From V1-33 sp039795165 (GTDB lineage: Bacteria; Verrucomicrobiota; Verrucomicrobiia; Verrucomicrobiales; V1-33), in assembly GCA_039795165.1 (NCBI GenBank), contig JBDKER010000006.1, forward strand, positions 91,335 to 155,334: DNA of 64,000 nucleotides. Reading direction: 5' to 3'. Positions 8,762 to 17,848 of the stretch are shown here, piece after piece. Below the pieces are notes generated by a model. That model saw only the letters and a program-made list of their open reading frames with translations, was not told the DNA's origin and ran no database searches. The translations under genes were made by a program, and so were the position numbers. Numbering within the stretch: position 1 is the stretch's first letter; each line of letters starts with the position of its first letter.

Positions 8762-9847
8762 ATGCCCCACACCAAACTCTTCATCCCCGGCCCCGTCGAA
8801 GTCAGCCCGCAGACCATGCAGGCCATGACCCAACCCATGATCGGCCACCGCAGCAAGGACTTCCAGGCCCTCTACGGACGCATCATGCCCATGCTCCAGA
8901 CGGTCTTCGGCACTTCTCTGCCCGTCTTCCTGTCCACGTCCTCGGCATGGGGCGTCATGGAAGGAAGCATCCGCAACCTCGTCGCACGCAAGGTCCTCAA
9001 CTGCTGCTGCGGTGCCTTCTCGGACAAATGGTACGATGTCTCGCTCGCCTGCGGCAAACAGGCCGAAGCCCTCCGCGTTCCATGGGGCCAGCCCATCACC
9101 CCGGACCTCATCGACGCAGCCCTCGCCAAAGGCGGCTTCGACGCCATCACGGTCGTCCACAGCGAAACCTCCACCGGCGTCCTCAACCCCATCACGGAAA
9201 TTGCCAGCCTGGTCCGCTCGAAATACCCAGACGTCCTCCTCATCACCGACACCGTGTCGAGCTTCAGTACCGTCCCCATCCCGTTCGATGAACTCGGCCT
9301 CGATGTCATGCTCCTCGGCGTCCAGAAGGCCCTCGCCCTCCCTCCAGGGATGGCCCTCTTCGCCGCCAGCGAACGCGCCTTCGCCCGCGCCGCCACCATC
9401 AATGACCGAGGCTACTACTTCGATTTCCTCGAGTTCCGCAAGAATGCCGATAACCTCATGACCCCCAGCACCCCGGTCATCCCGCTGATCTACGCGCTGG
9501 AATCGAAACTGAACGAAATCCTCGCCGAAGGCCTCGAAAACCGCTTCGCCCGCCACGCCCGCCTCAACCGCATGGTCCACGACTGGGTCGACCGCCACGG
9601 CTTCGGCTACCTCCCACCCGACGGCTTCCGCTCGAAGGCTCTCACCTGCGTCAGCAATACCCGCGAAATCGATACCGCCTCCCTCGTCAGCACCCTCAAG
9701 AAGGATTTCCACTTCGCCATCGACGGAGGCTACGGCAAAATCAAAGGCTCCACCTTCCGCATCTCGAACATGGGCGACGAAACCGACGCCACCATGCAGG
9801 AACTCATCAGCGCCCTCGACGCCACCGCCGCCAAACTCGGATTCTAA
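8762..9847 (+). CDS. Class V PLP-dependent aminotransferase (serine/alanine-glyoxylate type)
   Basis: 361 residues, usual for small class V aminotransferases. The N-terminal PGPVEVSP block and the GHRSKDF motif are typical of the alanine-glyoxylate/serine-pyruvate and SerC-like subgroup. The PLP Asp is D163 in ITDTVSS, and the Schiff-base Lys is K189 in GVQKALALPPG. Likely reactions are serine- or alanine-glyoxylate transamination or phosphoserine transamination; the sequence alone does not decide between them. The gene is followed 49 bases later by a cystathionine gamma-synthase-like gene, which suggests a role in serine/cysteine/methionine metabolism. The start has no Shine-Dalgarno sequence. 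Confidence 0.85.
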   Translation: MPHTKLFIPGPVEVSPQTMQAMTQPMIGHRSKDFQALYGRIMPMLQTVFGTSLPVFLSTSSAWGVMEGSIRNLVARKVLNCCCGAFSDKWYDVSLACGKQAEALRVPWGQPITPDLIDAALAKGGFDAITVVHSETSTGVLNPITEIASLVRSKYPDVLLITDTVSSFSTVPIPFDELGLDVMLLGVQKALALPPGMALFAASERAFARAATINDRGYYFDFLEFRKNADNLMTPSTPVIPLIYALESKLNEILAEGLENRFARHARLNRMVHDWVDRHGFGYLPPDGFRSKALTCVSNTREIDTASLVSTLKKDFHFAIDGGYGKIKGSTFRISNMGDETDATMQELISALDATAAKLGF

Positions 9848-9895
9848 CCGCCCCAGCAACGCGGACGGGCCGACCCCTCCCGCTTCGTCACCCAG

Positions 9896-11386
9896 ATGCG
9901 CGACCTCCTCACCGACCCGGCCTGCCACCCGGCCGACCTCGGCTGCCCGCTGCCGGATTCCCTCCACGCCGTCTCGGTGGCCATGCCCTCATGGCAGGAT
10001 GTCATCGACTACGAAGAAGGCCGCCCAGCCCTCACGGCCCAGCTCCGTGCCGGCTACCCCCGCTTCTTCTGCCACCCAAAGGTCACCGAACTCTTCGCCG
10101 CAGCCACCGCCGCCTTCGCCGGCAAGGACGAAGGCTCTCTGGTCTTCCCGTCCGCCGAAGCCGCCGCCCGCTGCCGCGATTACGTGACCGCACGGTCGGA
10201 CGTCCCCATCCGCTTGAACCCGCTCGGCCCAGCCTGCGCCGTCACGTTCCCGGAACCAGCCCGGCCTCTCGTCCGCGCATTCTGGCGCTACTGCGGCGAT
10301 ACCCTCAGCAGCCGCATGGCAGTCGCCCTCCTCGCCAACCCCGCCCCTCCCAGCCCAGCGGACACCGCCACCGGAGACACCGCCAGCCTGACCATCCGCC
10401 AGCGCATCGCCAGCCTCCACGGCATCCCGCCCCAGTTCGTCTTCCTCTTCCCCTCGGGCATGGCCGCCATCGCCGCGGCCCACCGCCTCGTCACCACCCT
10501 CTTCCCCTGCCTCCCCACGGTCCAGCTCGACTTCCCCTACGTCGATGCCCTCAAGATCCAGCAGGAATGCGGCTCCGGCGTCCACTTCTTCCCCCTGGCC
10601 TCCCCGGACGACTGCGCCGCCATCCGCTCGCTCGCCTCCCAACAGAAAATCGCCGCGGTCTTCTGCGAAATGCCCAGCAACCCGCTCCTCCACAGCGTCC
10701 GCCTCAGCTCCTTCGCCCCAGCCCTCCGCGCCGCCCGCATCCCCCTCGTAATCGACGATACCGTGGCCAGCGCCGCCGCCATCGCCACCCTCCCCCACGC
10801 CGACCTCGTCACCACCAGCCTCACCAAGTCGTTCTCAGGTGCCGGCGACGTCCTCGCCGGAGCCCTCGTCATCAACCCAGACGCCCCGCACGCCGAATCG
10901 TTCCTCGCCTCCCTCCAGTCCCTGCTCCCATCCTCCGGAAGCACCCTCTGGTGGGAAGACGCCGCCACCCTCGAACGCAACAGCCGCGACTTCACCTCCC
11001 GCATCCACCAATCCCACGCCTCAGCCGCTTCCCTCGCCTCCTCACTCGCCAGCCACCCGGCCATCGACAAGGTCTGGTACCCCAAGGAAGGCGACGGACT
11101 CGACGAAATCCTCCGCCCCTCTGCCGGCCGCGGCTGCCTCTTCTCCTTCTCCCTCCGCAACCCGGAGCGCGCCCCCGCCGTCTACGACGCCCTCCCCATC
11201 AGCAAAGGCCCCAGCCTTGGCACCAATTTCTCCCTCTGCTGCCCCTACACCCTCCTCGCCCACTACCTCGAACTCCCCTGGGCCAACTCCTGCGGCGTCC
11301 CCAGCCACCTCCTCCGCGTCTCCGTCGGCCTCGAACCCCCCGAGGACCTCACCAACCGCTTCCTCTCCGCCCTAAAGCAGGCCTGA
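9896..11386 (+). CDS. Cys/Met-metabolism PLP enzyme, cystathionine gamma-synthase-like with long N-terminal extension
   Basis: 496 residues, about 100 longer than ordinary MetB/MetC. The first ~165 residues are an extension. The fold-type I core follows, with FPSGMAAI (phosphate-binding loop, about 185-192), D287 in VIDDTVAS and the Schiff-base Lys K311 in TSLTKSFSGAGD. The extended layout and SFSG context recall fungal STR2-type cystathionine gamma-synthases, which also carry a large N-terminal region. The expected reaction is gamma-replacement on an activated homoserine with cysteine. Gamma-lyase or homocysteine synthase activity cannot be excluded. It is probably co-transcribed with the class V aminotransferase just upstream. 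Confidence 0.8.
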   Translation: MRDLLTDPACHPADLGCPLPDSLHAVSVAMPSWQDVIDYEEGRPALTAQLRAGYPRFFCHPKVTELFAAATAAFAGKDEGSLVFPSAEAAARCRDYVTARSDVPIRLNPLGPACAVTFPEPARPLVRAFWRYCGDTLSSRMAVALLANPAPPSPADTATGDTASLTIRQRIASLHGIPPQFVFLFPSGMAAIAAAHRLVTTLFPCLPTVQLDFPYVDALKIQQECGSGVHFFPLASPDDCAAIRSLASQQKIAAVFCEMPSNPLLHSVRLSSFAPALRAARIPLVIDDTVASAAAIATLPHADLVTTSLTKSFSGAGDVLAGALVINPDAPHAESFLASLQSLLPSSGSTLWWEDAATLERNSRDFTSRIHQSHASAASLASSLASHPAIDKVWYPKEGDGLDEILRPSAGRGCLFSFSLRNPERAPAVYDALPISKGPSLGTNFSLCCPYTLLAHYLELPWANSCGVPSHLLRVSVGLEPPEDLTNRFLSALKQA

Positions 11387-11649
11387 TCCCCTCCAGAATT
11401 CCTTCCCACCATCCCCGCTGCCTAGGACTCGCGGCATTCCCGCATTTTCACGCGCAATTCATGCTCTCCCGGCACGTTTCCTGCCCCTCCAAAGCACTTT
11501 CCTGAACAATTTCCACCCCCGGCAACGCTCCATGCCCGGTGACAGGAATAATTGCAGAAAGCTGTGCTTTTCTTTCTCGCATCAGCCCGCTAGCCTCTTC
11601 CAGTAATTCGGGAAAGCGCCCGCGGCGATCCGAATCCTTACTTAACTAA

Positions 11650-12564
11650 ATGACTGCCAACGATATCCGTGCCACCCTGGTGAATTCCACAGACGGGACC
11701 GAAGTCCTCCTGCCGGAAATCGCCATCTTCGGCCGGACCCCGGAAAGCACCATCTGCCTCCCTGATACCCGCGTCTCCCGCCGCCACGCCATGATCCGCA
11801 GACAGGAGGACGACGAATACTGGTTTTACGACCTCGGTAGCTTCAATGGCAGTTACCTCAACGGCGAACGCGTCACGACCGTCCGCCAACTGGAAAACGG
11901 CGACTCCATCCGCATCGCCGACTTCGAATACAATTTCCACCTCCAGGACCCGGACCAGCCAGATGCCTCCCCGGGGTCGGACCTCCAGGTCCTCCCCATG
12001 ATCATTCTCGTAAGCGACATCAAGGGCTTCACCCGCCTCTCCGAAGTCATCCCTCACGACGAACTGGCCCAGGCCATCGGCAGCTGGTACGGCTACTGCG
12101 ACCAGATCCTCACGGAACACGGAGCCGCCATCGACAAGTTCATCGGCGACGCCGTGCTCGCCTACTGGACCGATACCTCGCCCAATGCCCGCAAATGGGC
12201 CCTTTCGGCCGCCCGCTACCTCAGGGAATCCTGCGACCTCATCCACGAGGAAATGCGCTGGACCTTCGAACGGGCCGGCATGGCCTTCACCAGCGGCGTC
12301 GCCCTCCACATGGGCGAAGTCTCATGGGGCCAGATCGGCCACGGCGGTCTCACCATGCTCGGCGACGCCGTCAATACCACCTTCCGCATCCAGGCCCTTA
12401 CCCGCTCCCTCGGCAGCGATATCCTCGTCTCAGGCGACTTCCTCAAGGGCTGGAAAGACGGTGCCCAGCACTGCCGCCCCCTCGGCACCCACCCACTTAA
12501 GGGCCGCAACGCCCCGGTCGATCTCTTCGCCCTCGAACACGCGCCCGAACTGTTCGCCCGATGA
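11650..12564 (+). CDS. FHA domain fused to class III adenylate/guanylate cyclase
   Basis: 304 residues. The FHA domain occupies about 10-95 with GRTPES, SRRHA (43-47) and NGSYLNG (66-72), a phosphothreonine-binding module. The catalytic domain spans about 115-295. Metal-binding D123 (SDIKGFT) and D167 (IGDAVLAYW), purine-contact K163 and T235, and transition-state N242 and R246 (VNTTFR) are all present, so the enzyme should be active. K plus T usually indicates ATP as substrate. It has no membrane segment and is predicted cytosolic, gated by a phosphorylated partner. A possible promoter with TAGCCT at 11591-11596 lies in the 263-base region upstream. The stop overlaps the next start by ATGA, so both are co-translated. 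Confidence 0.9.
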   Translation: MTANDIRATLVNSTDGTEVLLPEIAIFGRTPESTICLPDTRVSRRHAMIRRQEDDEYWFYDLGSFNGSYLNGERVTTVRQLENGDSIRIADFEYNFHLQDPDQPDASPGSDLQVLPMIILVSDIKGFTRLSEVIPHDELAQAIGSWYGYCDQILTEHGAAIDKFIGDAVLAYWTDTSPNARKWALSAARYLRESCDLIHEEMRWTFERAGMAFTSGVALHMGEVSWGQIGHGGLTMLGDAVNTTFRIQALTRSLGSDILVSGDFLKGWKDGAQHCRPLGTHPLKGRNAPVDLFALEHAPELFAR

Positions 12565-14234
12565 ACAGCCCCCAAGGGAAACGCGAAGGCCTCGCCGGAA
12601 TCCTCCTCACCGCCCTCCTCTGCGGCGGCTTTCTCTACTGGTGGTTCCGGCCCGACACTCCCGCATGGCAGGAGGAATCAGCCCAGCAACTCACAGCGCG
12701 CGCGGCCGCCGAATCCGCCCCGGACAAGGACGCGGAACGCTGGGTCCTCGACGCCGATTTCATGGAGGTCGCACTCCTCCACGCCCGCACCGGCAACCTC
12801 GACGAAGCCCTCCGCACCGCCGCCTTCCTCCGCACCCAGCTCATCCAGTCGCTCGCCCTCCGCCAGATCGCTCATGCCCACCTCACCAGCGATGGCGACA
12901 ACCTCGCCCGCAGCCTCGATGTCTGCCAGTCCATCCCGGACCCGGCCATCCGCAGCGACGCCACCCGATCGGTCCTCTCCATTCTCGCCAGACTCGGCTT
13001 CGCAGACGTCGCCCTCCAGCAGGCCTCTTCCCCCATCCTCAAGGCCACCGTCGCCCTCGTCCTCGCAGAAACCGATCAACCGGAAGACGCCAGCCGCCTC
13101 GCCGCCGAACTCCAGCCCCTCACCGCTTCCCTGCCCCCGGAGGAAGCCGCCGCCCTCCGCGCATCCCTCGCCGCCACCACGGTGAAACTCGCCCTCCACC
13201 ACGGCCCGGACGAAGCCATCCGCCAGATTCAATCACTCCCCGCACCCCAGCAGCCCGCCCTCTGGACCGACCTCTTCCGGCTCTGCTTCGGCCGCGAAAA
13301 CTCGGCTTCCCGCGACGCCGCAGCCGTCCTCGCCGCCATCCCCGACCCCGCCCTGCAGCGCCAGTTGGAACTCGAAGCGGTCGAATCCAATGTGGTCCTC
13401 CGCCTGCCGGACGAAATCCTTCTCTACTACGAAGACGCCGCCGTCTCGTCGCCTCAGGGCACCGCCCGCATCACCGCCCTCACCAACCTCGGCCTCGCCC
13501 GCCGCCGCTGCGGTCGCACGGATGACGCCGCCACCGCCCTCCGCGAAGCCCACCGCCACGCCGCCGCCCTCGCTCCCGGCCCGGATCGCGCCGCCGCCCT
13601 CCTCAGCCTCGTCAGCCCACTGACCGACCTCACCCTGCTCGACGATGCCGAAGCCACCCTCAAAGAAGCCGCCGACGCCACCGCCGCACTCCCGGAATCC
13701 TCACGCTTTCCTTTCCTCGTCCAGCTCGCCGATGCCCAGTTCGATCAGGCCGACCCGGACGCTGCCGCCACCACAGCCGCCACAGCCGTTGCACTGGCCG
13801 CTTCCGGTTCCCCGCAGGACCGGCAAGGCCTCGCTTCCTTCTTCATCCGCACCGGCAATTGGCCGGAAGCCATGCAGATCGTCGCCTCGCTCCCGCCCGA
13901 CCACATCCCTGCCGCCCTCCGCACAACCCTTGCCATCGCAGCAGAAGACAGCCTCGGATACGACCCCATGGCCCCGCCAGCCCGCGGCGAACCAGTCGAC
14001 AGCATCCGCAAAATGGCCGCCGGCGACGAAAACCGCGTCATCAGTCTCGTGGAACGCCAGCCAGCCGGCTACCCCCGCGCCCGCGCATGGCTCGCCATGG
14101 CCAAGGGCCTGCTCACAGGCCATTCCCAGGATTCCCTCCCGCCCCTCCAGCCTCCCCTGCCAGACGACGCCCTCCCTCCTCCGGAAGGTTCCCCGGAACC
14201 ACCCCCGGTTCCCCTCGCGCCACCAGACCGCTAA
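12561..14234 (+). CDS. Membrane-anchored helical-repeat (TPR-like) protein coupled to the cyclase
   Basis: 557 residues. A single N-terminal transmembrane segment at about 11-28 (LAGILLTALLCGGFLYWWF) is followed by a long alanine-rich array of helix pairs that look like degenerate TPRs. The last ~40 residues are Pro-rich and probably disordered. No catalytic residues are visible. The start overlaps the cyclase stop by four bases (ATGA), which points to translational coupling and a shared function, perhaps as a scaffold or a partner that presents a phospho-site to the FHA domain. That role is inference. Confidence 0.75.
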   Translation: MNSPQGKREGLAGILLTALLCGGFLYWWFRPDTPAWQEESAQQLTARAAAESAPDKDAERWVLDADFMEVALLHARTGNLDEALRTAAFLRTQLIQSLALRQIAHAHLTSDGDNLARSLDVCQSIPDPAIRSDATRSVLSILARLGFADVALQQASSPILKATVALVLAETDQPEDASRLAAELQPLTASLPPEEAAALRASLAATTVKLALHHGPDEAIRQIQSLPAPQQPALWTDLFRLCFGRENSASRDAAAVLAAIPDPALQRQLELEAVESNVVLRLPDEILLYYEDAAVSSPQGTARITALTNLGLARRRCGRTDDAATALREAHRHAAALAPGPDRAAALLSLVSPLTDLTLLDDAEATLKEAADATAALPESSRFPFLVQLADAQFDQADPDAAATTAATAVALAASGSPQDRQGLASFFIRTGNWPEAMQIVASLPPDHIPAALRTTLAIAAEDSLGYDPMAPPARGEPVDSIRKMAAGDENRVISLVERQPAGYPRARAWLAMAKGLLTGHSQDSLPPLQPPLPDDALPPPEGSPEPPPVPLAPPDR

Positions 14235-14306
14235 TGCGCTCCTTACCCGCCCGCGGGTTTGACAAACACCCCGCCAGCCGCTTCTGTCCGCGAACTTTTT
14301 CCACGC

Positions 14307-15017
14307 ATGAGCGATCCAGCCGCAGAGCCCATCATCTGTCCCGTCACCCCATGGTACCACAAACGCAGGGTCTCCATGATCGCTCTCCTCCTCGGCCTCT
14401 CCGCCTTCTTCTTCTACGACTGGAAGGTCGGCTACCCAAAGAAACGCGCGGAATACGAAGTCTACTGGCCCCAGTACCAGCAACTCGTCCAGCAGGAAAA
14501 GAAAACAGGTGACTGGTTCAAACTAGCCAAGGAAAAAGGCTGGCCGGAAAAACCCCACGAAGAAGACTGGAATTACAAAATCCGGGAACAGTTCATCTTC
14601 GGCTGCCTCACCGGCACCATCGGCCTCGGCATGCTCGCCTCATGGTTCCTCAATTCCCGCCGGAAACTCACCGCCGATCACGAAAGCTTCACCACCCCGG
14701 ACGGCCGCCGCGTCCCCTTCAGCAGCGCCTTCCACCTGGATAAACGCAAGTGGGACAACAAGGGGCTCGCCTACGTCAAATACAAGGACGGCAACAATAC
14801 CCGCAAGGCTGTCATCGACTGCCTCATCCACGGAGACCCCGCCATCAAGGTCCTCGAAAGACTCGAAGCGAACTTTCAGGGCGAACTGGTCGACATCGTG
14901 CGCACGCCCCCCGCAGAGGAAGCCGCCCCGGAATCAACCGACCCATCCGCAGCAGATTCCTTCGACCAGGCTCCCCAGAATGACGGTCCGGACTCCGGAG
15001 CCAGCCGCACCGCATGA
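14307..15017 (+). CDS. Uncharacterised membrane protein with two TM segments
   Basis: 236 residues from the ATG at 14307; a TTG 48 bases earlier is in frame but less likely. Two hydrophobic stretches, at about 23-40 (VSMIALLLGLSAFFFYDW) and 108-126 (FGCLTGTIGLGMLASWFL), bracket a charged, Trp- and Lys-rich segment. The C-terminal soluble part has a compact region around HLDKRKWDNKGLAYVKY, then an acidic, low-complexity tail. I do not recognise the family. The stop overlaps the next gene, a double GNAT acetyltransferase, by ATGA, placing it in the operon that runs to coaB. Confidence 0.7.
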   Translation: MSDPAAEPIICPVTPWYHKRRVSMIALLLGLSAFFFYDWKVGYPKKRAEYEVYWPQYQQLVQQEKKTGDWFKLAKEKGWPEKPHEEDWNYKIREQFIFGCLTGTIGLGMLASWFLNSRRKLTADHESFTTPDGRRVPFSSAFHLDKRKWDNKGLAYVKYKDGNNTRKAVIDCLIHGDPAIKVLERLEANFQGELVDIVRTPPAEEAAPESTDPSAADSFDQAPQNDGPDSGASRTA

Positions 15018-15931
15018 TCCTCCGCGCCCTCACGCCGGACGACTGGGACGAACAGGCAAGGCTCATCCATGCCTCGCTCAGCACATGGTACCGCACCCGC
15101 CTGAACTCGGATAAATTCGGCGAAGACCCCACGCCTTTCCGCGTTTTCCCGGAACTCTACGAAGCCCTCGACCCCGGCTGCTGCCTCGTCAGCCAGGATT
15201 CCGCCGGCAGCCCCCTCACCGGTTCTGTCTTCTACCACCCCCGCGAAACCCACTGGGCCGTCGGCATCGTCAATACCCACCCCGCCGCCGCCGGACGCGG
15301 CGTGGCCCGCGCCCTCATGGAGGAAGTCATCCAGCGCGCCGGTTCCATCCCGGTCCGCCTCGTCTCCAGTGCCATGAACCTGGATTCGTTCTCGCTCTAC
15401 ACCCGCCTCGGCTTCGTCCCGCGCATGACCTTCCAGGACCTCAGACTGGAAATCCCCACCCACGGCCTGCCCCCTCACAACACCGGCGACCTCCACATCC
15501 GCCCAGCCACCCCGGACGACATCGACCGCCTCGCCGACCTCGAACTCGAACTCAATGGCATCCGCCGCGCCCACGATCTCGCCCATTTCGTCACGAATGC
15601 CGCCGGATGCTGGCGGCTCTACCTCGCGGAATCATCCAGCGGTTCGCTCAAGGGCTTCCTCGGAGCCATCCACCACCCCGCTTCCCGCATGCTCGGCCCC
15701 GGCGTCTGCACCGACGAAGCCACCGCCGCCGCCCTCATCCACCACACCCTCAATGCCGATTTCCGCGGATGCGCACCGGTCTGGCTCGTCCCCGTCCACT
15801 GCGGCGACCTCGTCCGCACTTGCTACCAATGGGGTGCCCGCAACGTGGAACTCCACCTCGCCTCGGTCCGCGGATCTGCCCCACCCCTCCGCGCCGTCAC
15901 CCTGCCCACGTTCCTGCCGGAATCGGGCTAG
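15014..15931 (+). CDS. Tandem GNAT-family N-acetyltransferase
   Basis: 305 residues with two GNAT-like halves. The first (about 1-155) has the acetyl-CoA pyrophosphate-binding motif A, HPAAAGRGVARALM (the Q/R-x-x-G-x-G/A pattern). The block SFSLYTRLGFVPR is a typical motif B. The second half (about 160-300) restarts with HIRPATPDDIDRLADLELELNG, a GNAT N-terminal signature, but its motif A is not recognisable, so only the first half is likely catalytic. The substrate is unknown. It starts within the stop codon of the preceding membrane protein gene and is followed 21 bases later by a glycosyltransferase gene. Confidence 0.8.
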   Translation: MILRALTPDDWDEQARLIHASLSTWYRTRLNSDKFGEDPTPFRVFPELYEALDPGCCLVSQDSAGSPLTGSVFYHPRETHWAVGIVNTHPAAAGRGVARALMEEVIQRAGSIPVRLVSSAMNLDSFSLYTRLGFVPRMTFQDLRLEIPTHGLPPHNTGDLHIRPATPDDIDRLADLELELNGIRRAHDLAHFVTNAAGCWRLYLAESSSGSLKGFLGAIHHPASRMLGPGVCTDEATAAALIHHTLNADFRGCAPVWLVPVHCGDLVRTCYQWGARNVELHLASVRGSAPPLRAVTLPTFLPESG

Positions 15932-15952
15932 CCCACCCCGCCGCACCGCACC

Positions 15953-17131
15953 GTGAGCCAGCCCGTCGTCGCCAGCTACTGCACAACCTTCCTCAAGCCG
16001 GAGATGCTCCACATCTACCGGCAGGTCACCGGCCTGCAGCAATGGAAAACCTTCGTGGTGACCAAAGAACGCAGCTGCGCCGACCGCTACCCGTTCGATG
16101 ACGTCGAAACCGTTCCCCCAGTCCGCAGCAATTTCCTCCGCCGCTTCTGGCTCAAATACATCCGCCGCGAACCTCCGATCGTCTACCGCGGCGAATACGG
16201 AGCCCTCGCCCGCATCCTGGAACGGCGCCACGCCGACGTCCTCCACGTCTACTTCGGTCACACGGGCGTCCACCTCCTTCCGTTCCTCCAGCGCTGGCCC
16301 CACCCAGCCGTCGTCTCGTTCCACGGCATGGATGTCATGCCCCGCGATGACAAACCCGGCTACGCAGCCAGACTGGCCGACCTCCTCCGCTTCCTCCCGC
16401 TCGTTCTCGCCCGTTCGGATTCCCTGCGCGACCGCCTCATCCACCTCGGCTGCCCACCGGAGAAAATCCGCATCAACCGCACAGGCATCCCCATGGATGA
16501 CTACCCGGCAGCCCACCGCGCCTTCCCCCACGACGGCCAGTGGCACTTCGTGCAGGCCTGCCGCCTCATCGAAAAGAAAGGCCTCGACGTAAGTCTGCGC
16601 GCCTTCGCCGGATTCTGCCGCCGCTTTCCACAGTCGACGTTCACGATCGCCGGCGAGGGCCCACTCCTCGCACCGCTGCAGCAACTGAGCGCGGAACTCG
16701 GGGTGACCGACCGCGTCCGTTTCGCTGGCTTCCTCGGATCCCCGCAGCTCTGCCGGCTCTACCACGAAAGCCACGCCTTCCTCCACCCCAGCCAGACCAC
16801 CGCGGACCAAAACCAGGAGGGTGTCCCCAATAGCATGCTGGAAGCCATGGCCACCGGCCTCCCGGTCGTCGCCACCCTCCACGGCGGCATCCCGGAAGCC
16901 ATCACGGACAATGTCTCGGGCCTCCTCACGGAGGAACGCGATGGCGACCGACTCCTCGATAACCTCTTCCGCCTCGCCGAGGAAGACGGTCTCTGGCAGC
17001 GACTCAGCCACGCCGCCGCCCAGTCCGTCCGCGCCCAGTTCGAACAGAAGGAACAGATCCGCCGACTGGAGACCATCTACGACGAAGCCCTCTCACTCGG
17101 CCAACCCCACGCCAGCCACCCCCACCGATGA
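15953..17131 (+). CDS. GT4-family glycosyltransferase (GT-B fold)
   Basis: 392 residues starting at GTG. The N-terminal acceptor domain contains HVYFGHTGVHLLPFL and FHGMDVM. The C-terminal nucleotide-sugar domain begins at about 185 with QACRLIEKKGLDVSLRAF. It carries the GT4 pattern E-x7-E in NQEGVPNSMLEAMATGLPVV and the GEGPLL loop. Family members transfer hexoses from nucleotide sugars to lipids or polysaccharides at the cytoplasmic membrane face. The acceptor is unknown. The stop overlaps the coaB start (ATGA). The combination of GNAT, glycosyltransferase and a small membrane protein suggests assembly of a modified surface glycan, but this is inference. Confidence 0.88.
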   Translation: MSQPVVASYCTTFLKPEMLHIYRQVTGLQQWKTFVVTKERSCADRYPFDDVETVPPVRSNFLRRFWLKYIRREPPIVYRGEYGALARILERRHADVLHVYFGHTGVHLLPFLQRWPHPAVVSFHGMDVMPRDDKPGYAARLADLLRFLPLVLARSDSLRDRLIHLGCPPEKIRINRTGIPMDDYPAAHRAFPHDGQWHFVQACRLIEKKGLDVSLRAFAGFCRRFPQSTFTIAGEGPLLAPLQQLSAELGVTDRVRFAGFLGSPQLCRLYHESHAFLHPSQTTADQNQEGVPNSMLEAMATGLPVVATLHGGIPEAITDNVSGLLTEERDGDRLLDNLFRLAEEDGLWQRLSHAAAQSVRAQFEQKEQIRRLETIYDEALSLGQPHASHPHR

Positions 17132-17775
17132 CCGTCCTCGTCACCGCAGGACCCACCCGCGAACCCATCGACCCGGTCCGCTTCCTCAGTAACCGCTCGT
17201 CCGGAAAAATGGGATTCGCCATCGCCATCGCCGCCGCCGCCGCCGGACACTCGGTCATTCTCGTCGCCGGGCCCGTCTGCCTCCCCACACCCGATCGCGT
17301 CCAGCGCATCAATGTCACCACAGCCGCAGAAATGCTCGAGGCCGTGCGCTCGGCTCTGCCATCCAGCGACGCCGCGGTCTTCTGCGCCGCGGTGGCCGAT
17401 TACCGACCCGCACACCCAGCCGCCCGGAAAATCAAGAAATCGGACGAAGCCCTCACCCTCACCCTCGTCCCCACCGAAGATATCCTCGGCTCGGTCCGCC
17501 ATACTTGGAACTGGCATGGCATCCTCGCCGGATTCGCCGCGGAAACCGACAACGTCCTCGCCAACGCCCGCCACAAACTTGCGGCCAAAGGATGCGACCT
17601 CATCGTCGCCAATGATGTCAGCCTGCCTGACAGTGGCTTCGAATCGGATCACAACTCAGCCACTTTCCTCTTCCGCGACGGATCCACCCAGTCCCTCCCC
17701 AGACAGCGGAAGGAAGCCCTGGCCGCCGCCATCGTCACCGCCCTCGAACGGCTTCATCAGTCCCCTCCACCGTAG
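17128..17775 (+). CDS. coaB: Stand-alone phosphopantothenate-cysteine ligase (CoaB)
   Basis: 215 residues. The family start TAGPTREPIDPVRFLSNRSSGKMG is present, with the nucleotide-binding Rossmann glycine region, AAVADYRP and KIKK motifs, and the later ANDVS block. CoaB condenses 4'-phosphopantothenate with cysteine in coenzyme A synthesis, usually with CTP. In most bacteria it is the C-terminal half of a bifunctional CoaBC; here the decarboxylase (CoaC, flavoprotein) half is missing, so it must be encoded elsewhere. It overlaps the glycosyltransferase gene by four bases and is the last gene of the operon. Confidence 0.9.
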   Translation: MTVLVTAGPTREPIDPVRFLSNRSSGKMGFAIAIAAAAAGHSVILVAGPVCLPTPDRVQRINVTTAAEMLEAVRSALPSSDAAVFCAAVADYRPAHPAARKIKKSDEALTLTLVPTEDILGSVRHTWNWHGILAGFAAETDNVLANARHKLAAKGCDLIVANDVSLPDSGFESDHNSATFLFRDGSTQSLPRQRKEALAAAIVTALERLHQSPPP

Positions 17776-17848
17776 GAATCCACCTCACCGGCGGGCAACG
17801 CAGGAACCCCGAAGAACAGCCGTTCCCGAATCCAACCCGCGAGGCACC

